A stretch of DNA of 64,000 nt from Methylovorus mays (GCF_020531915.1 NZ_JAJAVG010000004.1:248001-312000), one strand, 5' to 3'. Positions 1 to 9,116 are shown, counted from the stretch's first letter. A program made the numbers and translations. Notes: generated by a model from the sequence alone, not told the origin.

Positions 1-581
1 TCCTCAATGCGATATTTGCGCATTTCGTCGAGGGGGAAGTAAATCCGGTCTTTCTTGTAGTCGATCTCGACATCCTGCAAGAAGTTAATCAGTTGCAAGG
101 ATGAGCAAATGGCATCGGAAAGCCCGATATTGCGTGGTGTGGCCGCCTGGTAAAGATGTAACAGCAAGCGCCCCACCGGGTTGGCAGAGCGTCTGCAGTA
201 ATCCATGACTTCGCCAAAGTTTTCGTAGCGGCTTTTCACTACATCCTGACTGAAGGCATCCAGCAGATCATAAAAAGGCTGCAGGGGCAGGGCATGGCGT
301 TTGATGGTATCGGCCAGCGTGACAAAGAATGCGGTGTTGGGCGTGTTGCCCTGTGCTATCAAGTCCAGCTCCTGCTTGAATCCATCCAGCAGCGCCAGAC
401 GTTGCTCGGGGGTATGATCCCCTTCATCCGCAAAGTCATCGGCTTGCCGCGCAAACGAATAAATCACGCCGATAGGGCGTCTAAGCCGCATGGGCAGCAG
501 CACGGATGCGACAGGGAAATTTTCATAATGCGCACTGGCGTGGGCCAGGCTTTCGGCAGTAACGGCTTGGAATGTATTCAT
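1..581 (-). CDS. hpnC: Squalene synthase HpnC, 3' part cut by window edge
   Basis: Reading leftward from the ATG at 581 gives 193 residues with no stop before the window edge, so the gene is partial. It shows the two Asp-rich motifs of trans-isoprenyl diphosphate synthases of the squalene/phytoene family: DDFADE at residues 48-53 and QDVEIDYKKDR at 169-179. The start region (ENFPVASVLLP, then SFARQADD) is typical of HpnC, which works with HpnD and HpnE to make squalene for hopanoids. HpnD would be expected further left, outside the window. Phytoene synthase is the alternative, but the N-terminus fits HpnC better. Confidence 0.85.
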   Translation of the reverse strand, partial: MNTFQAVTAESLAHASAHYENFPVASVLLPMRLRRPIGVIYSFARQADDFADEGDHTPEQRLALLDGFKQELDLIAQGNTPNTAFFVTLADTIKRHALPLQPFYDLLDAFSQDVVKSRYENFGEVMDYCRRSANPVGRLLLHLYQAATPRNIGLSDAICSSLQLINFLQDVEIDYKKDRIYFPLDEMRKYRIE

Positions 582-665
582 GGCTGGGTGAAGTATGCCA
601 CAAAATGCCATGCTTAAAGCCTGTGGTGTGGCGCATCTGCAGAATTTACCATGCCCGCTTTGCGT

Positions 666-671
666 TACAAT
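666..671 (+). promoter_or_regulatory. Probable -10 element for mtnP
   Basis: TACAAT lies about 40 bp before the mtnP start codon, in the 130-bp divergent gap between hpnC and mtnP. No convincing -35 element is visible 16-18 bp upstream, so this is a weak call. Confidence 0.3.
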
Positions 672-711
672 CGCGGATACTTTTTGACAACCGAACGCTA
701 GGAATTTTTTA

Positions 712-1458
712 ATGCTGGGAATCATAGGCGGTACCGGACTTACACAGTTGGCCAACCTCAAGATCACAAGGCGGCAGCTTATACGCACGCCCTATGGGGA
801 GCCCTCGGGGCCATTAACCTTTGGTGAACTGGGCGGAAAATCGGTAGTGTTCCTGGCGCGCCATGGCAGCGGGCATACCATACCGCCGCATGGCGTCAAT
901 TACCGGGCCAATCTGTGGGCGCTGCATTCTGAGGGTGTGCGTGACATCGTCGCCGTTGCCACAGTTGGCGGTATTCATGCCGATCTGGGGCCGGGCGCCA
1001 TCGCCTTGCCGGATCAGATTATTGATTACACTCATGGTCGCAAAAACACCTATTACGATGATGTAGACAAGCCGGTGATCCACATCGACTTCACCGAGCC
1101 TTATTGTCCACGTCTGCGTAGCCTTTGCCTGCAGGCCTCGCGCCAGTCTGGCGAACCGCTGATTGATGGTGGCGTTTATGCTGCCATGCAGGGGCCGCGG
1201 CTGGAAACGGCTGCCGAAATCAACAAACTGGAACGCGATGGCGCCACTATGGTCGGAATGACAGGCATGCCGGAAGCCGTGCTGGCGCGTGAGCTGGAGA
1301 TCAGCTACGCCGCCATTTGTCCGGTGGTTAACCATGCCGCTGGACGGGGTAGCAGTGCACATGGCATTCGTTACGAAGAGATAGGCGCCGTGCTGGACCA
1401 AACCATGGAGCGAGTACGTAACTTGATAGAACAGGTGGTGATGAATCATGCCGATTAG
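712..1458 (+). CDS. mtnP: S-methyl-5'-thioinosine phosphorylase (MTAP/PNP family)
   Basis: A 248-residue phosphorylase of the MTAP/PNP family. It carries GGTGL near the N-terminus (phosphate site), [17 protein letters not shown] around residue 60, and [13 protein letters not shown] near 185. The family cleaves methylthio-nucleosides with phosphate in polyamine-linked purine salvage. The TGMPEA segment and the His-rich [10 protein letters not shown] loop resemble the methylthioinosine-preferring enzyme of pseudomonads more than adenosine-specific MTAP, but substrate choice is inferred. The ATG is preceded by CTAGGAA. The 3' end overlaps def by 11 bp, so the two are probably cotranscribed. Confidence 0.82.
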   Translation: MLGIIGGTGLTQLANLKITRRQLIRTPYGEPSGPLTFGELGGKSVVFLARHGSGHTIPPHGVNYRANLWALHSEGVRDIVAVATVGGIHADLGPGAIALPDQIIDYTHGRKNTYYDDVDKPVIHIDFTEPYCPRLRSLCLQASRQSGEPLIDGGVYAAMQGPRLETAAEINKLERDGATMVGMTGMPEAVLARELEISYAAICPVVNHAAGRGSSAHGIRYEEIGAVLDQTMERVRNLIEQVVMNHAD

Positions 1459-1981
1459 GCCTGTATTGCGGATGGGTGATCCGCTACTTCTGCAAAAGGC
1501 TGCGCCGGTGACGGCGTTTGATACTCCCGAGTTGCACGCCTTGATTAAGGATATGGAAGACACCATGGCCCACATGAACGGGGCAGGCATTGCTGCGCCT
1601 CAGATAGGGGTCAGCCTGCGGGTGGTGATCTTTGGTGTGGGTATAAATCCTCGTTATCCGGATGCCGAGCAAGTGCCATATACCGTTTTGATCAACCCAA
1701 CCTTGCAGCCAGTGAATGATGATCAGGAAGATGGCTGGGAAGGCTGCCTTTCCGTGCCTGGCATGCGCGGTATTGTGCCGCGTTATGTGCGACTGCATTA
1801 CACCGGGTTTGACCAGTATGGCAACCCGATAGACCGTCTGGTGAGCGGTTTTCATGCCCGCGTGGTACAGCATGAGTGCGACCATCTGGATGGCATCCTT
1901 TACCCCATGCGCATACGCGATCTGGCGAATTTCGGCTTCCAGGATGTGTTGTTTCCGAATGCTGATCTGGCGGATGACTGA
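1448..1981 (+). CDS. def: Peptide deformylase
   Basis: A 177-residue Fe/Zn metallopeptidase that removes the formyl group from nascent N-terminal methionine. All three family motifs are present: GIAAPQIG at residues 47-54, EGCLS at 98-102 (metal ligand Cys100) and HECDH at 142-146 (two His ligands and the catalytic Glu). The start codon lies inside the end of mtnP. This is not the usual def-fmt pairing: no fmt is nearby, so this may be a second, stand-alone deformylase of the genome. That last point is inference. Confidence 0.93.
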   Translation: MPIRPVLRMGDPLLLQKAAPVTAFDTPELHALIKDMEDTMAHMNGAGIAAPQIGVSLRVVIFGVGINPRYPDAEQVPYTVLINPTLQPVNDDQEDGWEGCLSVPGMRGIVPRYVRLHYTGFDQYGNPIDRLVSGFHARVVQHECDHLDGILYPMRIRDLANFGFQDVLFPNADLADD

Positions 1982-1990
1982 ATACGCTGC

Positions 1991-1996
1991 TATAAT
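1991..1996 (+). promoter_or_regulatory. Consensus -10 box upstream of tRNA-Ser
   Basis: A perfect TATAAT sits 55 bp before the mature tRNA 5' end and just after the def stop codon. The hexamer at a 17-bp spacing (TGGCGG) is a poor -35, so only the -10 is well supported. Confidence 0.5.
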
Positions 1997-2050
1997 TTCG
2001 CGATTGTTTGCAGCGCGGTTGGTCATGCGCAGCGTGAAGCAAGCGTTTCC

Positions 2051-2140
2051 GGAAGAGTGGCAGAGCGGTTTAATGCAACAGTCTTGAAAACTGTCGTGGG
2101 TTCACGCCCACCGTGAGTTCGAATCTCACCTCTTCCGCCA
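2051..2140 (+). tRNA. tRNA-Ser (anticodon UGA)
   Basis: A 90-nt class II tRNA including the encoded CCA. The acceptor arm GGAAGAG pairs with CTCTTCC. The anticodon stem ACAGT/ACTGT encloses the loop CTTGAAA with anticodon TGA at 2085-2087. A long variable arm (GTGGGTTCACGCCCAC) and the T arm GTGAGTTCGAATCTCAC follow. The long variable arm and the anticodon together identify a serine tRNA reading UCA and related codons. It stands alone between def and the cupin gene. Confidence 0.97.
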
Positions 2141-2202
2141 AGGATACCCGTCAGCGGTGTTAAATTCATACCGATGCCATTTATTTAATTAAGGATTTAG
2201 AC

Positions 2203-2478
2203 ATGAGCCAAATCATTGTTGAGCACAACCCAAGCGAAGAAAAACTGAAGCAACTGGGCGTTTCCAGCTGGTCTATCTGGGAAAAGGAAGTTTCCAAGTT
2301 CCCACTGGATTTCGGCATCAAGGAAACCGCTTACGTACTGGAAGGCGAAATCATCGTTACTCCTAAGGGTGGCGAGCCAGTCCGTATCGTTCCTGGTGAC
2401 CTGGTTGTATTCCCAGCTGGCCTGGACACTAACTGGGAAGTGGTTAAGCCACTGCGCAAGCACTACAAGCACGGTTAA
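2203..2478 (+). CDS. Small cupin protein (DUF861-like)
   Basis: A 91-residue single-domain cupin. The core reads AYVLEGEIIVTPKGG and then GDLVVFPAGLDTNWEV, matching the small (S)-ureidoglycine aminohydrolase-like DUF861 family. Canonical metal-binding His residues are largely missing, so a structural or ligand-binding role is as likely as catalysis. All five prolines outside the N-terminus use CCA and codon choice resembles the neighbouring ribosomal and elongation-factor genes, which suggests strong expression. It is a single-gene unit with AAGGAT upstream and a strong terminator behind it. The exact function is unknown. Confidence 0.75.
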   Translation: MSQIIVEHNPSEEKLKQLGVSSWSIWEKEVSKFPLDFGIKETAYVLEGEIIVTPKGGEPVRIVPGDLVVFPAGLDTNWEVVKPLRKHYKHG

Positions 2479-2503
2479 TTCCGGCTGTTTTGCCTGTCAT
2501 ACA

Positions 2504-2528
2504 AAAACCCGCGCAAGCGGGTTTTTTT
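2504..2528 (+). terminator. Rho-independent terminator after cupin gene
   Basis: Stem AAAACCCGC / GCGGGTTTT with a GCAA tetraloop, followed by a run of T. Confidence 0.9.
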
Positions 2529-2655
2529 CTTGCCTATTTCCTCCATTTTTTACTCTATTGTCCAGCTTGAGCTGACAATCCTTCCCTTCAAAACATGCAA
2601 TCCTGCGCTTCACTTCAGGTCACAATGGCATCTTTACATCAAGGGAGTAACGCTC

Positions 2656-3444
2656 ATGCAACTCGAACTGGATAACAAACTTGCACTGGTAACGGCATCG
2701 TCTGGTGGCATTGGTCTGGAAATTGCCCGCAGTCTGGCGGCGGAAGGTGCCAGCGTCATCATTAACGGCCGTAGCGCGGCGGTGGTGGAGAAGGCGATCG
2801 CCGAGATTCACCGTTCGCATCCTGCAGCAAAACTGCACGCGTTGGTCAGTGACAATGGTACCCAGGCGGGCTGTGAAGCGACGATTGAGCAATTCCCCTC
2901 CGTGGATATTCTGGTAAACAACCTGGGAATTTATGAGGCCGTGGGATTTTTTGAAGAAAGCGATGCCGACTGGCAGCGTCTGTTCGAGGTGAATATCATG
3001 AGCGGCGTGCGCCTTGCCCGGCATTATCTGGCTGGCATGCTGCAGCGCAATGAAGGGCGCATCGTGTTTATCTCCAGTGAGTCGGGCGTTTCGCCTGCCC
3101 CTGAAATGGCGCATTACAGTGCCACGAAAACCATGCAGCTGGGTATCTCCCGTTCTCTGGCGGAGCTCACCAAAAATACGGCGGTGACCGTGAATGCGGT
3201 ATTGCCAGGGCCTACTCGTACCGAAAGCGTGGAGAAATTCATACTGGATGTATACCCAGGCTTATCCCTGGCGGAAGCCGAAAAGAAGTTCATGGCAGAG
3301 AATCGCCCGACCTCATTGATTTCACGCCTGATTAACCCCGCTGAGATCGGCAATGTGGTGGCCTTTGTATGCAGCCCGCGTGCTGCGGTGATCAATGGCT
3401 CCAATATTCGCGCAGAAGGCGGCCTGGTGAGGACGGCATTCTAG
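2656..3444 (+). CDS. SDR family oxidoreductase
   Basis: A 262-residue short-chain dehydrogenase/reductase. The nucleotide-binding motif TASSGGIG is at residues 13-20 and the catalytic YSATK near 154, with NNLG in the Rossmann core. The chosen ATG follows GGGAG at about 12 bp; the frame is open further upstream, but that extension (from 2530) includes the terminator region and is not SDR-like. Members with TASSGGIG and a C-terminal [11 protein letters not shown] are usually annotated only as SDR oxidoreductases, so the substrate cannot be named. It is a single gene, convergent with dinB. Confidence 0.8.
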   Translation: MQLELDNKLALVTASSGGIGLEIARSLAAEGASVIINGRSAAVVEKAIAEIHRSHPAAKLHALVSDNGTQAGCEATIEQFPSVDILVNNLGIYEAVGFFEESDADWQRLFEVNIMSGVRLARHYLAGMLQRNEGRIVFISSESGVSPAPEMAHYSATKTMQLGISRSLAELTKNTAVTVNAVLPGPTRTESVEKFILDVYPGLSLAEAEKKFMAENRPTSLISRLINPAEIGNVVAFVCSPRAAVINGSNIRAEGGLVRTAF

Positions 3445-3468
3445 GGTTCAAAATACCCCAGTCTTTTG

Positions 3469-4644
3469 TTACTCAAAAGGGAGCGGCGCTTGTTTCTGTG
3501 TCGGATTTTCGCTGTCTTCCATCGGCATCAGCTGGCTGAGTTTTACGCCTAGCAGGCGTATCTTCTTGGTCAGTGGTGCCCGTTTGAGGCATTCCCCGGC
3601 CGCTTTGCGTATGGCTGCGGCATCGCTGATCGGGGAGGGGAGCGTCAGGTCTCGCGTGACGCTGGTGAAATCCTGATAGCGTAATTTGATGCCTACCGTG
3701 CCTGCCATATAGCGCTTGGCTTTCAAATCCTGGGCGACGCGCTCGCACAGGCTGGTGAATATTTCCCCAAGGCGGGCACGGTCGTGCCTGACATGCAAAT
3801 CGCGCTCGAAAGTCGTTTCCCGGCTTATTGATTTGGGTTCGGAGTAGGTGGTGACCGGGCGATTGTCTTGCCCATTCGACACATTCAGCAGCCAAGCGGC
3901 ATAGCTGCGGCCAAACGTCGATTGCAGAAGCCCCACCTCGGCTTGAGCCAGTTCGGCAATGGTATGAATATCTATCGTAGCAAGTTTTGCGACCGCTTTT
4001 GGTCCTATGCCATTGATTTTGCTGACGGAGAGTGGCCAGATGCGCGATTGCAGCGAGCTTTCGTCCAGCAGGGTCAGGCCGTCCGGTTTGTCGAGATCCG
4101 AGCCTATCTTGGCCAGTAGTTTGTTGGGGGCGATGCAGATGGAGCAAGTGAGCCCCGTGGCGCTGTAGACAGCATCTTTCAAACGCTGGGCAAGCGCCTG
4201 ACTGGGCTCGGTATGGTCAGTGAGGTCGATATAAATCTCGTCTATGCCTCGGTCTTCCACATGCGGCGCAATATCCCGCACGGCTTGTTTGAATAGCCTG
4301 GAATAATGGCGATACGCGTCAAAATTGGCAGGCAGGATAATCGCGTCTGGCGCCTTGGCGGCCGCCTTCATTAATCCCATGGCAGAAAAAACGCCGAGCG
4401 CGCGGGCTTCGTAAGTGGACGTGGTCACCACGCCGCGACCGGCATAATCTCCCAGGCGTGCGAATTGCCAGCGACCATCAGCAAGTTGCCGTGGCATATC
4501 AATCGAACGGCCACCGACAACGACCGGGAGTCCCTTTAATTGGGGGTAATGCAACAACTCCACCCCGGCAAAAAACATATCCATATCCAGATGGGCAATG
4601 CGTCTGGGAGGGCTGAGAGGAGAAGGGCTTGTGGCGATAGACAC
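3469..4644 (-). CDS. dinB: DNA polymerase IV (Y-family)
   Basis: A 391-residue translesion polymerase. The metal-binding residues are Asp20 and Asp22 in HLDMDMFF and Asp135-Glu136 in GIDEIYID. The thumb Helix-hairpin-Helix (NGIGPKAVAKL) and little-finger domain follow. An extra segment of roughly 18-20 residues lies between VVVGG (42-45) and GRGVV (69-73), where E. coli DinB has only a few residues; it sits in the fingers region. The C-terminus ends in QAPLPFE, which resembles a beta-clamp-binding motif (QxxLPF). No LexA box was identified upstream. Confidence 0.93.
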   Translation of the reverse strand: MSIATSPSPLSPPRRIAHLDMDMFFAGVELLHYPQLKGLPVVVGGRSIDMPRQLADGRWQFARLGDYAGRGVVTTSTYEARALGVFSAMGLMKAAAKAPDAIILPANFDAYRHYSRLFKQAVRDIAPHVEDRGIDEIYIDLTDHTEPSQALAQRLKDAVYSATGLTCSICIAPNKLLAKIGSDLDKPDGLTLLDESSLQSRIWPLSVSKINGIGPKAVAKLATIDIHTIAELAQAEVGLLQSTFGRSYAAWLLNVSNGQDNRPVTTYSEPKSISRETTFERDLHVRHDRARLGEIFTSLCERVAQDLKAKRYMAGTVGIKLRYQDFTSVTRDLTLPSPISDAAAIRKAAGECLKRAPLTKKIRLLGVKLSQLMPMEDSENPTQKQAPLPFE

Positions 4645-4661
4645 GGAGCAGAAGTGCCCTG

Positions 4662-7250
4662 TTACAGCTGACGACTGAGATCTTCTTTGAGGTTTTGCAG
4701 GGCGCTATCCGTCAACGCCTGGCCAGACTTGCCTGAAATAAGGAACGTGTCTTCCGCCCGATTACCCAATGTGTTGATCTTGGCGGTGTGCAGGTGGATG
4801 CCATGGGCGAGGAAGGTATGCGCCAGCTGGGACAGCAAGCCTGGCCTGTCGCCCGCCACAATATCCAGCAGGTGATAGTTGGATTGGCCTTCGCGCTGCA
4901 GCTGGATGGTGGCGCTTATCGGCATGTGCTTGACCTGCCGGTTGAGGCGGCCCTGCAGCGGTGTTTCCAGCGGTTGTTCGGGCATGAGCTTTTGCGTCAG
5001 TTCGTATTCGATAAAGTTGAGCAGGTCACGGTACACCACCGACTTGCTGCTCTGGTCGGCCACCAGAAAGCTATCCAGGGCATAACCATGGCGACTGGTG
5101 TGGATACGGGCTTCCTGAATGTTGTAACTCATGCGATCGAAAAAACTGCAAATGCGGGCAAACAGGTCGTCACGGTCACGCATGTAAATCATGGTTTGAA
5201 TGCCATCGCCTGCTGGGCTCAGACGGGCACGGACGATCGGTTTTTCGGTATTGAGATGGGGCAACAGCAAGCGGCTGTGCCATGCAATCTCCTGGCTGGT
5301 GTGCTTGAGAAAGTAGCTGGGGCCGAGTTGTTCCCATAATGGTTGGTAACTGGGCTTTTTGATGCCGTAATAGCTGAGCGTTTCTTCTGCTTGCTGCTGG
5401 CGCAGCTTGATCTCGATATTGCAGTCTGCATTGGCGCTGGCGTCACGCATCAGGCGCTGGGCGGCGGTAAACAGGTTTTCCAGCAGCTTGGCTTTCCAGG
5501 CGTTCCATACCGCCGGGCTGGTGCCGCGGATATCGGCCACGGTGAGCAGGTAGAGCGCGGTCAAGCGACGCTCGCTGCCCATCTGGCGTGCGAAATTTTC
5601 GATGACCAAGGGATCGCTGAGATCAGCTTTTTGGGCGGTGCTGGACATGATGAGATGCGCCTCAACCAGCCATGCCACTAGCTCGCTGTCTTCGCGATTG
5701 AGTCCATGCGCCTTGCAGAAACGTTTGGCATCGACGGCGCCTAGTGTTGAGTGGTCGCCGCCGCGGCCTTTGGCAATGTCATGAAACAAGGCACCCAGAT
5801 AAAGCAGGTAGGGCTTGTCAAACTGCATGAAGAGCTGGCTGCACAGCGGAAACTCATGCGCCAGCTCGGGCAGTGCAAAGCGGCGCAGATTGCGCAGCAC
5901 ATTCAGGATATGCTCATCCACCGTGTACACATGGAACAGGTCATGCTGCATTTGCCCGACGATGCGGCCGAAGGCGGGAATGTAGTTGCCCAGAATGCCG
6001 TAGCGATTCATGCGGCGCAGGGCATGGGTGACACCGTCTGGCTGTTTCAGGATATCCAGGAACAGCTGTTTGTTGAGCGGGTTTTGGCGGAAGTCGCGAT
6101 TTACCAGCTTTTTAACCCGATACAGCGTGCGAAGCAGCGTGGGGCTCATGCCCGTTAATTCAGGATGCTGCTCCAGCAGTAAAAAGCTTTCCAGAATGGT
6201 GGTCGGATTTTTTTGCAAAAGGGCGCTGTAACGCGCATCCAGCAAGTTGTTTCTGGCTTCGAAATGGTCGTTGATCAGCACCGCAGGAGCGGCATTCGGG
6301 TAGATTTTTTCGCGTAGCAGTTGCAGCAGGATCTCATTCATCAAATGAATGAATTTGGCGCTGCGGTAGTAGTTGTGCATCAACTGCTCACTGGCGCGTT
6401 TGCTGCGGCTGGTGACGTGATTGAGCTGCTTGGCCAGATCATTCTGGAAGTCAAAGATCAAGCGGTCTTCGCGGCGCCTGGCAAGATAATGCAAGCGGAT
6501 GCGCAGCATCTGCAAATATTGCTCATGGCGACGGATCTGGCGTGCCTCCTGCGGGCTGATCAGGCCATGCTTGACCAGGGTGCTCCAGGCGCTACCCAAG
6601 CCCAGGCTGCGCGTAATCCATAGGATGGTTTGCAAATCGCGTAATCCGCCCGGACTTTCCTTGATATTCGGTTCAAGGTTATACGGCGTATGGTTGAACT
6701 TGGCATGGCGCTGGCGTTGCTCCAGCATCTTGGCTTCAAAAAACGCCTGCGTATTCATGTTGGCTGCGAATGCGGCCTGAAATTGGGCATAAAGCTGCTT
6801 GTGCCCGGCTAGCCAGCGCGATTCCAGAAGATTGGTCTGTACCGTCACATCTTTTGATGCTTCGTCGGCACATTCGCTGAGGGTTCGTACGCTGTGGCCT
6901 ACAGCCAGGCCAATATCCCAGAAGGTGCCTACCAGCGCTTCAATCTGGTGATCCAGTGCCTTGTCATAATTGTCGGGCAGCAGAATCAGCAGATCGACAT
7001 CGGAATGTGGAAAAAGCTCGCCGCGCCCATAACCGCCGACGGCGATCAGGCATACATCCTGGTTGAGGCCTGCGTCCAGCCAAAGTGCTTGCAGAAGCTG
7101 GTCTACGAATTTGGAGTGCCCTTTTAACAGGGCAGTGGTATTGCCGGACTGCTCAAAAGCCTCTTGCAAGGCATGTTGGCGCGCATGCAGTTGTTGGCGC
7201 CAGTCTTTCGCCAGGCTGGCGTGATGAGTATCCGGCAATGCTTGCGACAT
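4662..7250 (-). CDS. glnD: [Protein-PII] uridylyltransferase / UMP-removing enzyme
   Basis: An 862-residue bifunctional nitrogen sensor. It uridylylates PII when glutamine is low and removes UMP when glutamine is high. The nucleotidyltransferase motif GGYGRGELFPHSDVD is at residues 72-86, an HD hydrolase motif (FHDIAKGRGGDHS) is in the middle, and two ACT domains lie near the C-terminus (one around ARLSPAGDGIQTMIYM, one around LDIVAGDRPGLLSQLA). The length is normal for the family. It lies 5 bp downstream of map on the same strand, the usual map-glnD arrangement, so translation coupling is likely. Confidence 0.97.
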   Translation of the reverse strand: MSQALPDTHHASLAKDWRQQLHARQHALQEAFEQSGNTTALLKGHSKFVDQLLQALWLDAGLNQDVCLIAVGGYGRGELFPHSDVDLLILLPDNYDKALDHQIEALVGTFWDIGLAVGHSVRTLSECADEASKDVTVQTNLLESRWLAGHKQLYAQFQAAFAANMNTQAFFEAKMLEQRQRHAKFNHTPYNLEPNIKESPGGLRDLQTILWITRSLGLGSAWSTLVKHGLISPQEARQIRRHEQYLQMLRIRLHYLARRREDRLIFDFQNDLAKQLNHVTSRSKRASEQLMHNYYRSAKFIHLMNEILLQLLREKIYPNAAPAVLINDHFEARNNLLDARYSALLQKNPTTILESFLLLEQHPELTGMSPTLLRTLYRVKKLVNRDFRQNPLNKQLFLDILKQPDGVTHALRRMNRYGILGNYIPAFGRIVGQMQHDLFHVYTVDEHILNVLRNLRRFALPELAHEFPLCSQLFMQFDKPYLLYLGALFHDIAKGRGGDHSTLGAVDAKRFCKAHGLNREDSELVAWLVEAHLIMSSTAQKADLSDPLVIENFARQMGSERRLTALYLLTVADIRGTSPAVWNAWKAKLLENLFTAAQRLMRDASANADCNIEIKLRQQQAEETLSYYGIKKPSYQPLWEQLGPSYFLKHTSQEIAWHSRLLLPHLNTEKPIVRARLSPAGDGIQTMIYMRDRDDLFARICSFFDRMSYNIQEARIHTSRHGYALDSFLVADQSSKSVVYRDLLNFIEYELTQKLMPEQPLETPLQGRLNRQVKHMPISATIQLQREGQSNYHLLDIVAGDRPGLLSQLAHTFLAHGIHLHTAKINTLGNRAEDTFLISGKSGQALTDSALQNLKEDLSRQL

Positions 7251-7255
7251 GCTTG

Positions 7256-8053
7256 CTAGATAAAGCTGGGAATGGCGGGCGAGCCATCAGAAACGGTGAG
7301 AACTTCATACCCGGTGTCTGTGACCAGCACGGTGTGTTCCCATTGCGCCGAAAGGCTGTGGTCTTTCGTCACGATCGTCCAGCCATCGCCCAGTTGCTTG
7401 ATGTCGCGCTTTCCGGCATTGATCATGGGCTCAATGGTGAAGATCATCCCCTTTTGCAGTTTTACACCTGCACCGGGTTTTCCGTAATGCAGCACTTGCG
7501 GGTCTTCATGGAATTTTTTACCTATGCCATGGCCGCAGAACTCGCGTACGACGCTGTAACCGCTTTTTTCTGCATAGACCTGAATGGCATGGCCGATATC
7601 GCCCAGCGTCGCGCCCGGCTTTACCTGTTGTATGCCCAGCCACATGCACTCATAGGTAATGTCGCACAGACGCTTGGCCTGAATGGAGGGCTCACCCACC
7701 ATGAACATGCGGCTGGTATCGCCATGGTAGCCATCCTTGATCACGGTAATGTCCAGATTCACGATATCGCCATTTTTCAACACCTTGGGCCCTGGCACGC
7801 CATGGCAGATCTGGTGGTTGATGGAAGTGCAGATCGATTTGGGGTAGGGCGTGTGGCCGTGCGGCGCATAATTGAGGGGCGCTGGGATGGTTTTTTGTTC
7901 ATTTACCATGTAGTCATGGCACAGTTTGTCGAGATACTCGGTGGTTACACCAGCCTGGACATGTGGCGTGATAAAATCAAGCACTTCGGAGGCAAGGCGG
8001 CCTGCGATGCGCATTTTCTCGATATCGAGTTCATTCTTGATGGTAATTGCCAT
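7256..8053 (-). CDS. map: Methionine aminopeptidase, type I
   Basis: A 265-residue metalloprotease that trims the initiator methionine after deformylation. The five metal ligands are in recognisable context: NLDITVIKDGYHGDTSR (two Asp), GHGIG (His), FTIEPM (Glu) and SAQWEHTVLVT (Glu). The start is the ATG at 8053 (MAITIKNE). An upstream in-frame ATG would add 23 residues without family match and would run into the rpsB promoter region. It is divergent from rpsB, an arrangement common in proteobacteria, and cotranscribed with glnD. Confidence 0.95.
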   Translation of the reverse strand: MAITIKNELDIEKMRIAGRLASEVLDFITPHVQAGVTTEYLDKLCHDYMVNEQKTIPAPLNYAPHGHTPYPKSICTSINHQICHGVPGPKVLKNGDIVNLDITVIKDGYHGDTSRMFMVGEPSIQAKRLCDITYECMWLGIQQVKPGATLGDIGHAIQVYAEKSGYSVVREFCGHGIGKKFHEDPQVLHYGKPGAGVKLQKGMIFTIEPMINAGKRDIKQLGDGWTIVTKDHSLSAQWEHTVLVTDTGYEVLTVSDGSPAIPSFI

Positions 8054-8085
8054 ATTCACTACATAAAGCCGAAGCTTGTTTTTCC

Positions 8086-8116
8086 TTGAGTTCAGACAGT
8101 CGCTTATGTTAACATA
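8086..8116 (+). promoter_or_regulatory. Probable rpsB promoter with 12-bp palindrome
   Basis: TTGAGT at 8086-8091 and TAACAT at 8110-8115 are spaced 18 bp apart. The -10 lies inside the perfect palindrome TATGTTAACATA (8105-8116). Being symmetric, it could also serve the divergent map gene. Confidence 0.4.
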
Positions 8117-8199
8117 TTGCACCCGTTTAGCAGCTTAATTGGCTGTTGGCGGCCTTAACCAGCATGCGCTGAATGTTTTACCCGCATGCGAAATCTGCA

Positions 8200-8250
8200 C
8201 ACACGCCCCGTACAGGGTGTCCGTTTATACGGATGTTGGTTGGGCGTGTG
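8200..8250 (+). promoter_or_regulatory. Structured 5' leader of rpsB
   Basis: Perfect 9-bp arms CACACGCCC (8200-8208) and GGGCGTGTG (8242-8250) enclose a second hairpin CCGT-TTAT-ACGG (8221-8232). The element ends 29 nt before the rpsB ATG. In gammaproteobacteria the rpsB leader is an autoregulatory target of protein S2; the same role here is inference. Confidence 0.55.
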
Positions 8251-8279
8251 GAAGCAATTAACCCTTACTGGAGACTTTT

Positions 8280-9029
8280 ATGTCCGTAACTATGCGTCAA
8301 ATGCTGGAAGCCGGAGTTCACTTCGGCCATCAAACCCGCTACTGGAACCCCAAGATGGCACCGTTCATCTTCGGTGACCGCAACAAGATTCACATCGTCA
8401 ACCTGGAAAAAACCCTGCCATTGTTCGAGGATGCACTGAAGTATGTGCGTCAACTGGCTGCTAACAAGGGCCGTATCCTGTTTGTTGGCACCAAGCGTCA
8501 AGCACGCGACATCATGAAGGAAGAAGCTGAACGCGCTAACTGCGCTTACGTTAACCACCGCTGGCTGGGTGGCATGCTGACCAACTTCAAGACCGTCAAG
8601 CAATCCATCAAGCGCCTGAACGACTACGAAACCATGCTGCAAGATGGCAGCCTGGACAAATTCGGCAAGAAAGAAGCCCTGGGCTACAAGCGTGAAGTTG
8701 AAAAGCTGCAACGCTCTATCGGTGGCATCAAGGAAATGGGTGGCCTGCCAGACGCGATTTTCATCGTGGACGTAGGTCATGAAAGCGGCGCTGTTACTGA
8801 AGCTGCCAAGCTGGGCATTCCTGTTATCGGTGTTGTTGATACCAACAACTCTCCAGATGGCGTTGCTTATGTTATTCCTGGTAACGATGACTCCAGCCGT
8901 GCGATTCGTCTGTATGCCCGCGGTATTGCGGATGCAGTACTGGAAGGCCGCAGCCAAGCCATCACGGAAATCGTGAAGTCTGCTAGCGAAGAAGAATTCG
9001 TCGAGGTTGAAGAAACCGCGGCAGAGTAA
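8280..9029 (+). CDS. rpsB: 30S ribosomal protein S2
   Basis: A 249-residue S2 protein starting [18 protein letters not shown]. It has the conserved [22 protein letters not shown] and [12 protein letters not shown] regions, and an acidic Glu-rich C-terminal tail. It joins the small subunit late and binds S1. ATG follows TGGAGACTTTT. Codon choice is strongly biased, as expected for a ribosomal protein. It is first in the rpsB-tsf-pyrH-frr series. Confidence 0.98.
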   Translation: MSVTMRQMLEAGVHFGHQTRYWNPKMAPFIFGDRNKIHIVNLEKTLPLFEDALKYVRQLAANKGRILFVGTKRQARDIMKEEAERANCAYVNHRWLGGMLTNFKTVKQSIKRLNDYETMLQDGSLDKFGKKEALGYKREVEKLQRSIGGIKEMGGLPDAIFIVDVGHESGAVTEAAKLGIPVIGVVDTNNSPDGVAYVIPGNDDSSRAIRLYARGIADAVLEGRSQAITEIVKSASEEEFVEVEETAAE

Positions 9030-9038
9030 GACCCTGAT

Positions 9039-9064
9039 AAAAGGGGGCGAAAGCCCCCTTTTTT
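9039..9064 (+). terminator. Terminator/attenuator between rpsB and tsf
   Basis: Stem AAAAGGGGGC / GCCCCCTTTT with a GAAA tetraloop, then TT. It probably lowers tsf relative to rpsB expression rather than ending the operon. Confidence 0.85.
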
Positions 9065-9116
9065 ATACCTGTTATATGGCCTAGTCTGGCCGAAATCATC
9101 ATTGAAGGAGCAAATA

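Noticed and set aside
3473-4147. Possible frameshifted copy of part of dinB
   Set aside because: It is only an alternative frame of the intact dinB gene; the real frame is uninterrupted.
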